DNA of 64,000 nt from Phaeoceros laevis (lineage: Eukaryota > Anthocerotophyta > Anthocerotopsida > Notothyladales), in the NCBI GenBank assembly GCA_049999765.1, contig JBNGIQ010009426.1, positions 1 to 64,000 of the forward strand, given 5' to 3'. The translations under genes and the position numbers were made by a program. Below the pieces are notes generated by a model, which was not told where the DNA came from, ran no database searches, and was given only the letters and a program-made list of their open reading frames with translations. This document shows positions 35,065 to 44,630 of the stretch, one piece after another (position 1 is the first letter of the stretch; the number at the start of each line of letters is the position of its first letter).

Positions 35065-35364
35065 CTCAGGCAGCAAGCTTAGAAGAGGTTGCGCAATGCG
35101 GCAAGAAGTAGCAGGCACGATCTCGTCCAGTTCTTCGGAATTCAAGGCGATTGAGAGCCATACTGTGAAGAGCGGGACGGATTACACTGTCGTTTTATAG
35201 CAACGTCGATCACCACATCCCAGCTACAGTTCAAGAAGAACTGCACGCTGGATTCTGAGGGATCAACGCCCAGACTGCGTAGGTAGCAAATCTAGCCTCT
35301 GCGTTTGTAGGGAGCTATCGCCCCTGGCAGAGGTGTGCACCATGATCACCGCGCTCTGATACCA

Positions 35365-35575
35365 TATTGTGAAAGCACGAGGTAGGATCGATGATGCACA
35401 GCAGCGTGAAGGAAAAGAGAAGAGGAAGAAGCAATGTTAACCGCACGGGGTCGAGTTTACATATGCCACACGGTTACGACTGTTTTACGGGTTAACCGCC
35501 ATGTCCTTGGTGGAGGCTCCACGCTCGGAGCCTCTGCCATGTCCTTTTATCTAACCTAACCGTGAGCTGTTTACA
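35365..35575 (-). repeat. 5' LTR of the copia element
   Basis: On the minus strand it would begin TGTAAACAGCTCACGG at 35575 and end ...CACA just before ATA and the primer-binding site. About 210 bp. The outer boundary is inferred from the TG start only. Confidence 0.5.
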
Positions 35576-35629
35576 TATATATATATATTTTAATATGATG
35601 CAACTGGCTAGCAGTAGCCGCTAGCTTAC

Positions 35630-35875
35630 CAAGCGGCCGTTGATCACCTCCGGGCTAGCGTCGTCGAAGGCCATCTGGTTGAGGAAGGAGGAGTTGCCGG
35701 TTTGCGGGTGGGGATCGACTTTGGGACGAGGGATGGTGGTGCTCGGGCAGGGAATCGTTCCGACCACAGATCACTTTTTCGACTGGACCTCTTCCTGGTG
35801 TTGGAGGACCGATTCCCGGGTGATGGGGACGTTGGTCGTGTCCGCCACCTTGCAAACGTGACTATGGTAGCTAAA
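35630..35875 (-). pseudogene. Possible early light-induced protein (ELIP)-like exon fragment
   Basis: On the minus strand one frame reads KVADTTNVPITRESV, an in-frame TGA, then TTIPRPKVDPHPQTGNSSFL and MAFDDASPEVINGRL, ending at a donor (CGCTTG|GTAAGC) with exon end 35630. The end resembles the stroma-side motif before the first helix of ELIPs (PE-INGRLAM); the intron would follow it. No helix is visible downstream before the copia LTR at 36035. Weak evidence from one short motif. Confidence 0.35.
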
Positions 35876-36034
35876 TCAGGTCTTCTAGCCCCTACTTGCA
35901 TAGACTATTTGCTCTAAGGGCCTGGGGACTGAGTCAGTGTTCAGCACTTGCACTCAGCATACGTAACACTGCTTGCTAAATCAGGCCTTCCTGCTCCAAT
36001 TACTTGCATACAATGCGAGCGCCTGGGTCCGAAC
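35876..36034. other. Short spacer
   Basis: No feature seen. Confidence 0.3.
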
Positions 36035-36960
36035 TGTTAGAATTCAAGCTCCCTAAGCTGTGCTTAATCTACTATATAAAGAGATAGGGCTCACGGAAGC
36101 CCTAACCCCATTATTTTAACATGGTATCAGAGCGGGTGAGCGCCGGCGACCTAGGCGGCTATGGCGGCGGAGGTTTGTGGCTATGGCCGTGAGTGAGGGT
36201 GGTTGGCGGCGGCAGCATTGAGGGCGCAAGAGAAGGTGCAAGAAGGGCCGAAGGAGCCCACGACAGGCAGCGCCGCAAGAGCAGCAGCAGCTGCAGGTGG
36301 CAATCAGGCCAAGAGGCAGCTGCATCCATCAAGCCGCATCGGGCCGTGAGAGAGCCGCGAGCCAGGAGGCAAGAAGGCAGCGGTGCATTGCTGGAGGCCG
36401 TGGAGAGGCGCGGCTGCGTGAAGGGAGGGGTGAAGACCCCCATGGTGGCGTGAGAAGGGCCGCAGTGAGCCAGCATGATCAGAAGCAGCAGCGGCTGCAG
36501 GCATCAGCAGCCGCAGCAGGTCACCAGCAGGCCGCGCGAGGCTGCATTGGGCTAGAGGAGATGGTGGCGATCAGGCCGTGAGCCCAACAGCAGGCGTGGA
36601 GGACGGCTGTAGGCTGGAGACCTGGCGGTGGCAGCTGCAAGTAGTGGAGGCCTTTGAAGGCTGGAGGAGAAGGCGGCATCAGCCGCATTGGGCCAACAGG
36701 CCGTAGAGGCGGCTGCAGGCCATAGAGGCGGCATCGAGGCTTGAGGCAGCAAGGAAGGCCGTGGAGGCCGGGCTGCAGGCCGTGAGAGGGCCACGACGGC
36801 TACAAGGATCTGGCAGCGTGGCTGCTAGACCTGTAGGAGGCGGCCACCTAGAGATGGCCGTGACTGGCTGCCATAGCCCGGCTGCATGAGAAGAAGGCGA
36901 GGATGCCTGGATGCTTGAGGAGGAGCCGTGAGAGGAGCTAGAGGCCCTAAGAGAGGGTGC
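36035..36960 (+). mobile_element. Copia-type 5' end: 87-bp LTR, primer-binding site and GC-rich leader
   Basis: LTR 36035-36121 runs from TGTTAGAATTCAAGC to TTATTTTAACA, with TATATAAAGAGA inside. TGGTATCAGAGCGG (36122-36135) is an initiator Met-tRNA primer-binding site with no spacer. The matching 3' LTR type lies at 52689-52781, so both belong to one family of very short LTRs. The following ~830 bp are purine- and GC-rich, with dense GGC/GCAG repeats and no gag-like frame. The element is truncated here or is a non-autonomous derivative. Confidence 0.85.
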
Positions 36961-37313
36961 CTGCGCTTAAAGGAAGCGCAACTCTCCAGCAATTAACAAC
37001 TCCTATTCCGGCAGCTCCTCTAGCAGGACACCTCTATGAGAACGAGAGACACAAGAGCGATCAAGCTCAGACAATTTACACAAGTATTAGGGCAGCTTTC
37101 GAAGTACCTCTCTCAAAATCATTCTCTCTCTCAAAATCAGCTCCAAATCACGATTCGAAGGCATTTGGCGCCAGAAACTTCATGAGGAGCCACACAAGGC
37201 GTCCAAAACCCAAACTCACACAAGGCGTCCAAAACCCAAACTCCTTCAGTCTCACGGCCTACATTTAGGCACCAACGTCAGGTTACAACAAATTACAGCT
37301 CCAAGGATGAAAG

Positions 37314-37540
37314 TCATGCTAGAGCCCAGGTACTCACCCTGCCATGTGTCCGCAGAGCTTGCCATGGCTGCAGCCAACACACGAGTGCGCACAAAGCATG
37401 CCCCCAACTGAGAAGTGGTCTGCCACACACCACTCTTGCTGCAGTAGACGCTGACACCGTACAAAGCACATCTTCCTTTTCCTTCTCACTCAGTGGCTTC
37501 AACGCCAACTGTGTGTTTCTACAAGCATGTTTCTTCTTCC
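37314..37540 (-). pseudogene. Fragment of a PPR DYW domain
   Basis: The minus strand reads NTQLALKPLSEKEKEDVLC, which matches the segment just before the deaminase HAEK motif in the two DYW:KP proteins of this window (TELVLKGLSEKGKEDDLCG). The rest is scrambled. About 20 codons are certain; the remainder to 37314 is presumed. Confidence 0.6.
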
Positions 37541-37718
37541 CTGCGTTGTAACTCTTGCTACAGCTCCTCAATTGCAGCCTGCAGCTCCTTTAGTGGATAG
37601 GAGCTTGAAAGTGAGAGGCATCAGTCACCATCTATGTAAGCATTTCTGGTTGTTTAACGCTAATGGCTTAACAGTGAAACCTTGGGACACCACAACGGAC
37701 TATGGACAAGATACCTAC

Positions 37719-37974
37719 CTCTGCCCGCCTCTGTTCCTTCAGCAGAGCTCTCTCTGACCTCTTGCACTCAGCCCTAACTTCTTGCACGTCCTGTTCAGCC
37801 TCACATACTCTTCGTTCTGTGTCGTCCTCAAATCGGCATTGGCTTTTGTGCTCCAATTCGAGAAGTTTCTTCAGTTTCTTATTTTGTTCCTTCAGACAAC
37901 ATTCTCTTTGTTCGTACTCTGCCCTGTGCTCCTCAAAAGCAGCCTCCATAGAGCTGATGTACACCCAGCACTCT
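37719..37974 (-). CDS. Coiled-coil exon of an unrecognised gene
   Basis: A minus-strand frame of about 85 codons, strongly charged: ECWVYISSMEAAFEEH, CCLKEQNKKLKKLLELEH, ERRVCEAEQDVQEV, SERALLKEQRRAE. It ends at a donor (GCAGAG|GTAGGT, exon end 37719) and a plausible acceptor lies at about 37975, so it looks like an internal exon. The heptad pattern predicts a long coiled coil. No flanking exon was recognised, so it may be a relic. Confidence 0.45.
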
Positions 37975-39157
37975 TCTGCTCATACTCATCGATGATGTCT
38001 CGCCTGGAACATCCACCTTCAAACGTCTCTACATTTAAACATGCTGACCTGCACTTGGCCATGCTCCGCTCTACCAAGTTATCTCCTGCGATTAGCTTTA
38101 TAGTGTCAGCGAACACAGACTTGAATCATGTCTATATGATGTGATCTCAACGAAGCCAGTGGAGACAGGTGGAGTAGTCATACAGCACAGATGCAAACAA
38201 TAGACCAAAACAAGACATCACCGAGCAGCACCCTTGCTGTCACTCAAACTAGACAATCCTGAATACCAAGTTTCTTGACACGCGTAGCTAATGACCTGAA
38301 TGCAAATAAAAAACTGCTATCACTACATACTCCATGCCTGGACGCAGAGATAACATTGCAACCAGCAGTGTCGAGGGAGGCTAACCCTGCAGACTCAAAG
38401 AGGGAGAAGTGCAAAGCATGTCACCAGTGCAGAGTTCCTACCAAGAGCCTGGAGCTGTCAGGAATTGTGCTTGCAGCATAAACTTCCTTCCCGCTAAGGA
38501 TTGTGCCTGGTGATAATCAGAAATTCCCTTAGCGACAATACAGGCATGTACAAATGGACTGAAGATGCAGATAGCTCAAAGTATGTGAGAAATTCTATCC
38601 TTCTCACCAGAATAATAAGAAGCTACTTTCCGAAGGGGGGAAATTCACCTATGTTCCAAATCCAGACACTTAGAAACTTTTGTTCTCCTGTGATAGGAAC
38701 GACTTAACTCCCCAGTGTTACCGATTGCTGAAATGTTCAGATACCTGGTTGCTAGAATTTCCCAGCAGAATGCCCCCAAAACAGCAGTAAAGACATGCCT
38801 ACAGGGGCTTTAACTCCACGAAATTAGCCTACTTAAGCCGAATGGTTGACCTCCCTTGCCATTCAAGAACTCAGCTTGTTCAACTCCTAGTGAAGAAACA
38901 CACCGGCATCACGTATCTTCGTACTGTATAGACACATCCCCTGACTCGTTATGCAACATATGTTGTCTAACCCCCTCCGTAGATAGGGGGATCCTCAGCG
39001 TTTCCCAGGCCCCATCTGGTACTAGGACTGAACAACAACCAGGGCATATATCGGCACCGCCCCAATTCCCATACGAGGCTCCATTTGTGCAGCACTTCAC
39101 CATAATAACAGGAACAGGAAGCGACGCGTTTCTCCTACAGTCGCACATCTTGCTTCT
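37975..39157. other. No gene recognised
   Basis: Short open frames only; none resembles a known family. A minus-strand frame at 37892-38116 overlaps the coiled-coil exon and could be its upstream neighbour, but there is no motif. Confidence 0.4.
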
Positions 39158-39520
39158 TCACTCAAACCGTAGTGTCACGCTGAAGACGTCAGCCGGGAGT
39201 CTCAAAATCATCACGAGATATTGGCCTGGGATCAGATCGTCACTATGAGCAGGAAGCAGCATGTCTCCTGCCAAAGTCCTTGACAACAATTGTACAACCG
39301 AACGTCCACACTTGTACAAAGACGTCAAGCTCGCCACGTCACTTTGTCCCTCACATGATTCTAGCATCTTCTCTGCCTCATCTAATTGGCCAGCACGCCC
39401 AAGAAGATCGATCATGCAGGTGAAATGCTCAACAGAAGGTTTGATGCCATGCTGTTCAGCCATGGAATCAAAGAGCTTGCGACCCTCCTGGACCAGTCCC
39501 TCGTGAACAACGCCATGTCC
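39158..39520 (-). pseudogene. PPR E-region fragment
   Basis: The minus strand encodes HEGLVQEGRKLFDSMAEQHG, then IKPSVEHFTCMIDLLGRAGQ and LDEAEKMLESCEG, the usual end of the PPR tract and start of the E domain, then loses similarity. It is closely similar to the E region at 23400, so it probably derives from the same PPR subfamily. With the fragment at 37314-37540 it could represent one scattered gene. Confidence 0.75.
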
Positions 39521-40090
39521 AGGTCGCCCATCTCCCAGCTCCCAGCATGCGCCCATCCCTGCCCATTGTCCACCGCCTACCACAAGTTCTTTTCATGCCT
39601 GGATGCTCGAGTCCTTTGTACCACAGTCGAGCGTAGCATGTATGCCCAGTGCCAATGCGTTACTTCTGTCAGGGTTTTATGCGTGGCATCACTGGTGTAA
39701 TGCCAGACAGCAGACCCACTGCAAGTGGAATGGCAGCATTCAACTAGTGTCATCTCAAACGTGCGGCAAAGCAGGTTGTAAAGCGTTCTGTTCCTTTATA
39801 AGTCTCGGTACCTGCAGGGCTACGGGAAATGGCTCTGCCCAAGGCTTCCTCTCCTAGCGAATTATGAAAAAAGTGGTCGTAAATGCACAGGCTTGAATTG
39901 GAGTCAAATTTCGCTAGTGGCACATGCTTTCTTGTAATAAGGTCCGAGAACTTCTGAATCACGGCACTTCGCACCAGTTCTGCTCCTCTGTCTGCTCTTC
40001 AAAGATTTGTGGGTCCTTGACGTTGTGTAGGCAACCTCATCTCAGAGACCTGGAATTGCCAGCCGCCCTTTTGTTGATTTCATAATGCTT
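39521..40090. other. No gene recognised
   Basis: Only short frames without similarity. Confidence 0.35.
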
Positions 40091-41675
40091 TAGTATGTTT
40101 GAAGCAGCACACTTGGATGTGCAGATTCAAGCACATCCAAGTGCATGCCTTGTCCAGAAGTCCGGTGCCTTCAGCCCTTGACACCTCGGCAGCCCGGCAA
40201 GATTTTGATGGCAGCTGTTCTTCTCCAGCTGTTCAGGGTTTTCATGCTATGGCTTTTCTCTCGCTTTTGCTCACTAGTTTTGGGGCTTAGGTTGCTGCCA
40301 GCACCAAGGACATTTGGGAAGACACCTTGTGCATGGATTACTTTGGCACTTTGGCTGATGGCATGTCTCATTTAGAGAAGGACAGGGTGCTCCACCGTTG
40401 CAAGCGTTATGAATGGCGGGTTGATCACCTGGCGTTCATGATGACATGGGGCATTTTGGGATCAAACGCACATATAGCTTGCTGCTGCCTCATTATTTCT
40501 AGACTGGCATGTATGCTCATGTGAAGGACGTGGTTGCCCGTTGTGAGCAATGTGACCGTGTTAGGGCTCATTTTACAGCCAAGCAACCCATCTTGCACTC
40601 GTTGCCTATACAAGGGCTGTTTTACAGGTGGAGTTGTGACTTGGCTGGTGAGTTGCCTATCACAGCCCGGGGCAACAAGTATGTTTTGGTGATGATCGAA
40701 CATTTCAGCAAGTGGGTTGAGCTTGTCCCTCTTCCTAACAAGCTGTCTAGCACCACGGCCCAAGCCTTCCTACAGTTTGTCTTGAGCAGATATGGGGCAT
40801 GTGCAGAATGTCTAACTGACCAAGGGTCAGAGTTTCGTGGGGCCTTCCAAGATTTACTTGACTGGGCATTGGTGGATCATCGGCGGACCTCTAGGGAGCA
40901 TCCACAGGCGGATGGCCTTGCAGAACGCATGGTCCAGACCACTAAACGTGGGCTGCGCAAGCTTTGTTTGGGCAAGCATGCCAAGGATTGGGACCTCATG
41001 CTTCCCTACATTGCCATGGCATACCGTTTCAGCAAGCAGGCTTCCCTCAATGATTTTTCACCCTACTTTCTGCTATTTGGTAGGCATCCAGTGCCACCTT
41101 CAGCCATCGCTGCCACTATGAACCAGGTTGTCAACCTGGACAGCCCTCAGCATTGGGCTGCCGTGTTATCTGACCGTGCCCAGCTGTTCCGACGTGTTAT
41201 GCCCATGGCCATGGGGAACCTGGAGATTGCCCAGCACCGTGACAAGCTCCGCTATGCTCATACGCGCGATGGCAACTACATGCCCTAGGCGCGTAGGTTT
41301 GAGCCCGGGGACTATGTCTACCTACAGCGGCAAGTGGCTCACACTCTCGATACCCTGGCCAGTCGCATCATTCTATGAGTCAAGCAGCTCAGGCCCTCTG
41401 GTGCTGATTTTGGAAGGCCAAGATGGACGCACCTGGTCAGATCACTAGAAAAATTGTGCTCCTTGCCACTTGCCCAACATCGACCCCGAGGTTGTCACAG
41501 CTGATTGGAGGCCTCCCCCCGATTACCCATGCAAGGTATGTCATCGGATTGATGATGCCGACCAGCTGTTGCTCTGCGATCGCTGCAACTTGGGATACCA
41601 CATGTTTGTTTGGTGCCTCCTCTGTCACTCATCCCTGAGGGTCAATGGTTTTGCCCTGCTTGCCGGGTTGCATGA
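40091..41675 (+). mobile_element. 3' part of a Ty3/gypsy element: integrase with C-terminal PHD finger
   Basis: Starts in the RNase H tail (VHALSRSPVPS, from ADALSRRP-type sequence, about 40140). The integrase H2C2 region is split by a frameshift near 40440 and continues as CEQCDRV. The core at 40509-41288 has Asp in WSCDLAGELP, Asp in LTDQGSEFRG and Glu in HPQADGLAERMVQTTK. After TAG at 41286 come FEPGDYVYLQRQV and VKQLRPSG, typical of gypsy integrase C-termini. Then, in place of a chromodomain, the frame leads through NIDPEVVTADWRPPPDYP into a PHD finger ending at 41675. RT and gag are missing. PPT-like GGGGGGAA lies near 41773, followed by a TGAACAAACG start that could be the 3' LTR. Confidence 0.85.
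41530..41675 (+). pseudogene. PHD finger at the end of the gypsy integrase
   Basis: Frame reads CKVCHRIDDADQLLLCDRC, NLGYH, then after a 1-nt deletion near 41601 CLVPPLSLIPEGQWFCPAC and a stop at 41673. Spacing fits C4-H-C3 (C-x2-C, C-x2-C, H-x2-C, C-x2-C) with the usual Trp two residues before the last Cys pair. PHD fingers read histone H3 tails, so this would give the integrase a chromatin-targeting module. The frameshift means this copy is dead, but the ancestral fusion is clear because it is in frame with the linker. Confidence 0.85.
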
Positions 41676-42015
41676 GTTTTTCCGCATTTTTTCTTTCTTT
41701 CTTCTACTTCTTGGTTCTCCCTTTCTTTAGGCCATTTTTCTGCAGCCCTGCTCGCTTTGCTCACATGGCTAGGGGGGAATGAACAAACGCATTTTTGCAT
41801 TTTAGTACTCACCTGTGTCAGCCAGGCCTTGTGCAGCTGGTTACCTTTCACACCGCAGGCAGCTACAAGCCGGCTTCACCGGTGTTACCACTCTTTTCAC
41901 TTGCACGATATTACACAGCAGGACCTGCTGCAGCACGACAGCCGGGCCAAGTGCGGCCGCAGATCCCGGGCGTCCGGGCAGACCTGCTGGAAGCGGCAGT
42001 AGGACCGGCCATGAA

Positions 42016-43538
42016 ATGGGAAGCCAGGCCGACGAGGCAGACAGGGCCGCCTCTGATGACGGACATGAAGATGAGGAGACGGACGGTGAAGAGCCTGGAG
42101 CTGACGGTGGGGAGGATGCTGAGGAGACAGACAGCAAAGAGCCTGAAGCTGATCATGTGCAAGATACGGCTGATAGGGAGACCTGGCAGACTCCCAAGAG
42201 ACCAGACCTGGAATCCTTCCACACACTTGCCAGGAGTGGCCTGAAGCAGAGTGGTTTCCGGGCAAGTACTGCACCGAAAAGGCGTGGACCGAGTGCGAAG
42301 AGGAAGCGCAAAGTCATCGATGACTCGGGAGATGATGATGGCTCTGCTTCGGAAGGGGCCCGGGATAGCAGAAGCCATCGTGGGTCGCTGACCAAGCGGG
42401 TGACTGTAGGGAGCGGCAGCCGCAACGGCAGGTGCAGGGTTGATGCCGCTGTGGTCACTGATGAAGATAAGTCGAGCAGGCAGGTGGTGGAAGGAGTGAC
42501 CATCGAAGCACGAAAGACAGCCAGGCTCAAAAAAATTTCAGAGACAACATTGTTGCTGCACATCAACAACTTGAAGCCGGCAAGTGACCTTCCCGGATCG
42601 CAAGTCCGGAGGATGGACATCTCATGGGTTAACGAATTGCGTAGAAAGATAAAAAAGGAGCACGTAGATGCAGGAGTTTGCCTATCGTGGTCCTTGTGGA
42701 TCCTTTCGACTGTGACAATGTTGAGGAATTTGAGTGGGATGCCTACCATGATGGGAAGTACAACTACTATGTGCTAGGGGGCAACCATTCATTCCTTGCC
42801 CGTAAGGAGCTTCACATAATGTATCCAGAATCTGAAGATCACATGTTCATGCAAGGGTTTGTGTATGTCGGTTTGACAGGTGAGGAGATGCGTGTCGTAG
42901 CTATAGACCACAATGTTGTGCCAGATCAAAGGAAAAGTTTTTCATTCATAGAAAGGGTTCGGTATATCAAAGATGAGGTGGACATTAGGGTCAGGTCTGG
43001 CCTGCCTCAAACAATGATGTGGAAGTTGGATATCTATCAAAGGCGAGGAGTGGTGCCTGCCAGCGATGCTGAGTCACCCACAAAGCAGCAGAAGCAAAAG
43101 CTGGTTGACCGCATGACATTAGAGTATTGTTTGGCAACTGTTTCATCTCAAGTCTGGGGCTATCTGGACACAATCTTTGAGATGTGGGACAGGAAAGAAG
43201 TTAAGGACCAGGACGGGTGTGGAAACAAACCTCGCAGAGAGGGTGCTAGGAAGGTGGACAAGCCTATTCCCATGAATGTCTGGAAAGGTTTCCAAGGAAT
43301 AGAGAAAACAGCAACTGGTGATCAGAATTTAATTCGAGCTTGCATGCAAGTGTTGAGCGGCGATTTCAGTTTGAAGGAAATGTATTCATGGCTTGAGAAT
43401 TGCAAAAAGTTGAACATCATACAGGCAGCCATGGTGCAACAATTGCAATGTGCTGACTGGGTCAAAGCCCGCGCTCGGTATCCTATCCACACAACAGACG
43501 ACATTGTCAGCAAGTTTCAGCTCCAGTTTGCAAAAGTG
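42016..43538 (+). pseudogene. ParB-like / methyltransferase family gene, copy 2 (N-terminal half, frameshifted)
   Basis: The frame opens at 41815; the first convincing ATG is 42016. The N-terminal ~200 residues are very acidic (GHEDEETDGEEPGADGGED) then basic with KRRGPSAKRKRK, an NLS-like run. The ParB-like region begins SWVNELRRKIKKEHVDAG; a 1-nt deletion near 42677 shifts the frame, which continues from 42678 (IVVLVDPFDCDNVEEF). GGNHSFLARKELH follows, then sequence highly similar to copy 1 up to FAKV and a donor at 43538/43539. The middle domain is strongly conserved between the copies at protein level, while many codons differ silently. No methyltransferase exon follows: hairpin repeats begin within 100 bp. 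This copy shows the N-terminus missing from copy 1. Confidence 0.75.
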
Positions 43539-43620
43539 GTAAGGGCCCGGGTCCTTTCAGTTCCCTAATGTCTTGTCCACAAGGAGAAGACATTGCCGCA
43601 TGGTTGGGTGAGGTGAGTGG

Positions 43621-43794
43621 TGCATGGACACGGACCATGCACCACATGTCCAACGGATGGGGACCACAGTTGGACTGTGGTCCCCATCCGTTGTGTACAA
43701 TTGGTGGGGACCATGTGGATGAGACAACGCTGTGGAAGTGCGTGATCGCGATGTGACAACTGCGCTCCGCTGTCGCGGAGCGCAGTTGTCACAT
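43621..43794. repeat. Array of three perfect hairpins
   Basis: Three adjacent inverted repeats. 43621-43627/43635-43641 has 7-bp arms. 43651-43670/43674-43693 has perfect 20-bp arms and a 3-nt loop. 43751-43770/43775-43794 has perfect 20-bp arms and a 4-nt loop. Modules from here recur, partly inverted, at 51018-51190. Confidence 0.92.
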
Positions 43795-43965
43795 CCATCC
43801 GGATCTGTCCGCAGAGATACTCTCTGATTTATGCTGTAATTTTGTATGGACTTGTCCTTGCCAACTAAGCGGTTGCAAGATGGCTAAGAGTTGAGGGTAC
43901 AGGTATCTATGTGAACTTGGTTTTCTATAAGGACGCCTAGTGCAGCCTGCGAAAGAATTTCGGGA

Positions 43966-44630
43966 CTAGGTGGTGTCCTGGTTGTAGCCAAAACCTGGAC
44001 GGCTGCCTACAAATGTGTGATTTGGTGAACAGCGCGTGTAGTCACGAAGGCCACTCGTGCAGGCTGCGCACGGCCTTGTTCGAGCGTTCCAACCAGTAGT
44101 GTTTTCCCCGACACTCCTCCGGTAAGGACTCAAGCTCTCCTCAACAGATTGTAAGGCCACAATTGGTGCTGACTGGAAATTTGACTGTTTCCAGGAGCGC
44201 TGATGCTGGCGTTGCCAATAACAACCTCGTCGAGGCATGTTGAGATCCTCCATGGGCGGGGTGATCTCTCCTAGGCGCCAGTTTCCTGGTTTGCACTACT
44301 TGTAAAAATGCAGCAAATGTGGTGCATTCTCCAAGGCTAAAATCTGGAATGTAGTGCAATTCAGGTAGTTGCGATAAGCTCTGATACCATATCGCAGTAC
44401 GGCGCGTAGGAGATAGGTAGATTGAGAGCATGCGAGAGCAGAAAGGAAAGACTGATTAGAGCTCACGCGAGCGATGCGTACAAGGCCGGTAGGCCTGTCC
44501 AGGCGACGGGACGCAACCACTACCCTAACCGACACGACCGGTGTCAGTTAGGTGGTGACGGTTAGCTAGGTTTTTAGCATGCGGCTATTTAAATGAATTA
44601 AAGGGCTAAACCTTATATGCCCGCGACACA
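43966..44630 (-). mobile_element. Copia-type 5' end: LTR, primer-binding site and start of leader
   Basis: On the minus strand a TG start at 44630 (TGTGTCGCGGGC) with a TATAAGG box leads over about 240 bp to the primer-binding site TGGTATCAGAGC (44389-44378). About 400 bp of leader follow, including a minus-strand frame 44253-43966 (MEDLNMPRRGCYW...) that is not recognisably gag. The LTR differs from those at 35365 and 36035, so this is a third copia family. Its outer edge cuts into the U-box gene. Confidence 0.65.

Larger units (their letters stand above)
30001..35575 (-). mobile_element. Ty1/copia LTR retrotransposon, nearly full internal region, 3' LTR not found
   Basis: Order along the minus strand: 5' LTR (about 35575-35365), primer-binding site TGGTATCAGAGC (35364-35353, initiator Met-tRNA type), an extra ORF (35064-34465), gag-protease (34458-32889), integrase (32885-31959), and RT-RNase H ending at 30001. 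PR-INT-RT order identifies copia. No LTR copy is seen below 30001: sequence at 29870-30000 does not match the 5' LTR, so the 3' end is truncated or rearranged. In-frame stops and frameshifts separate the domains. Confidence 0.92.

Noticed and set aside
36116-36794. Overlapping open frames on both strands in the GC-rich copia leader
   Set aside because: Low-complexity Ala/Arg/Gly frames caused by GC-rich, stop-poor DNA; no domain or coding signal.
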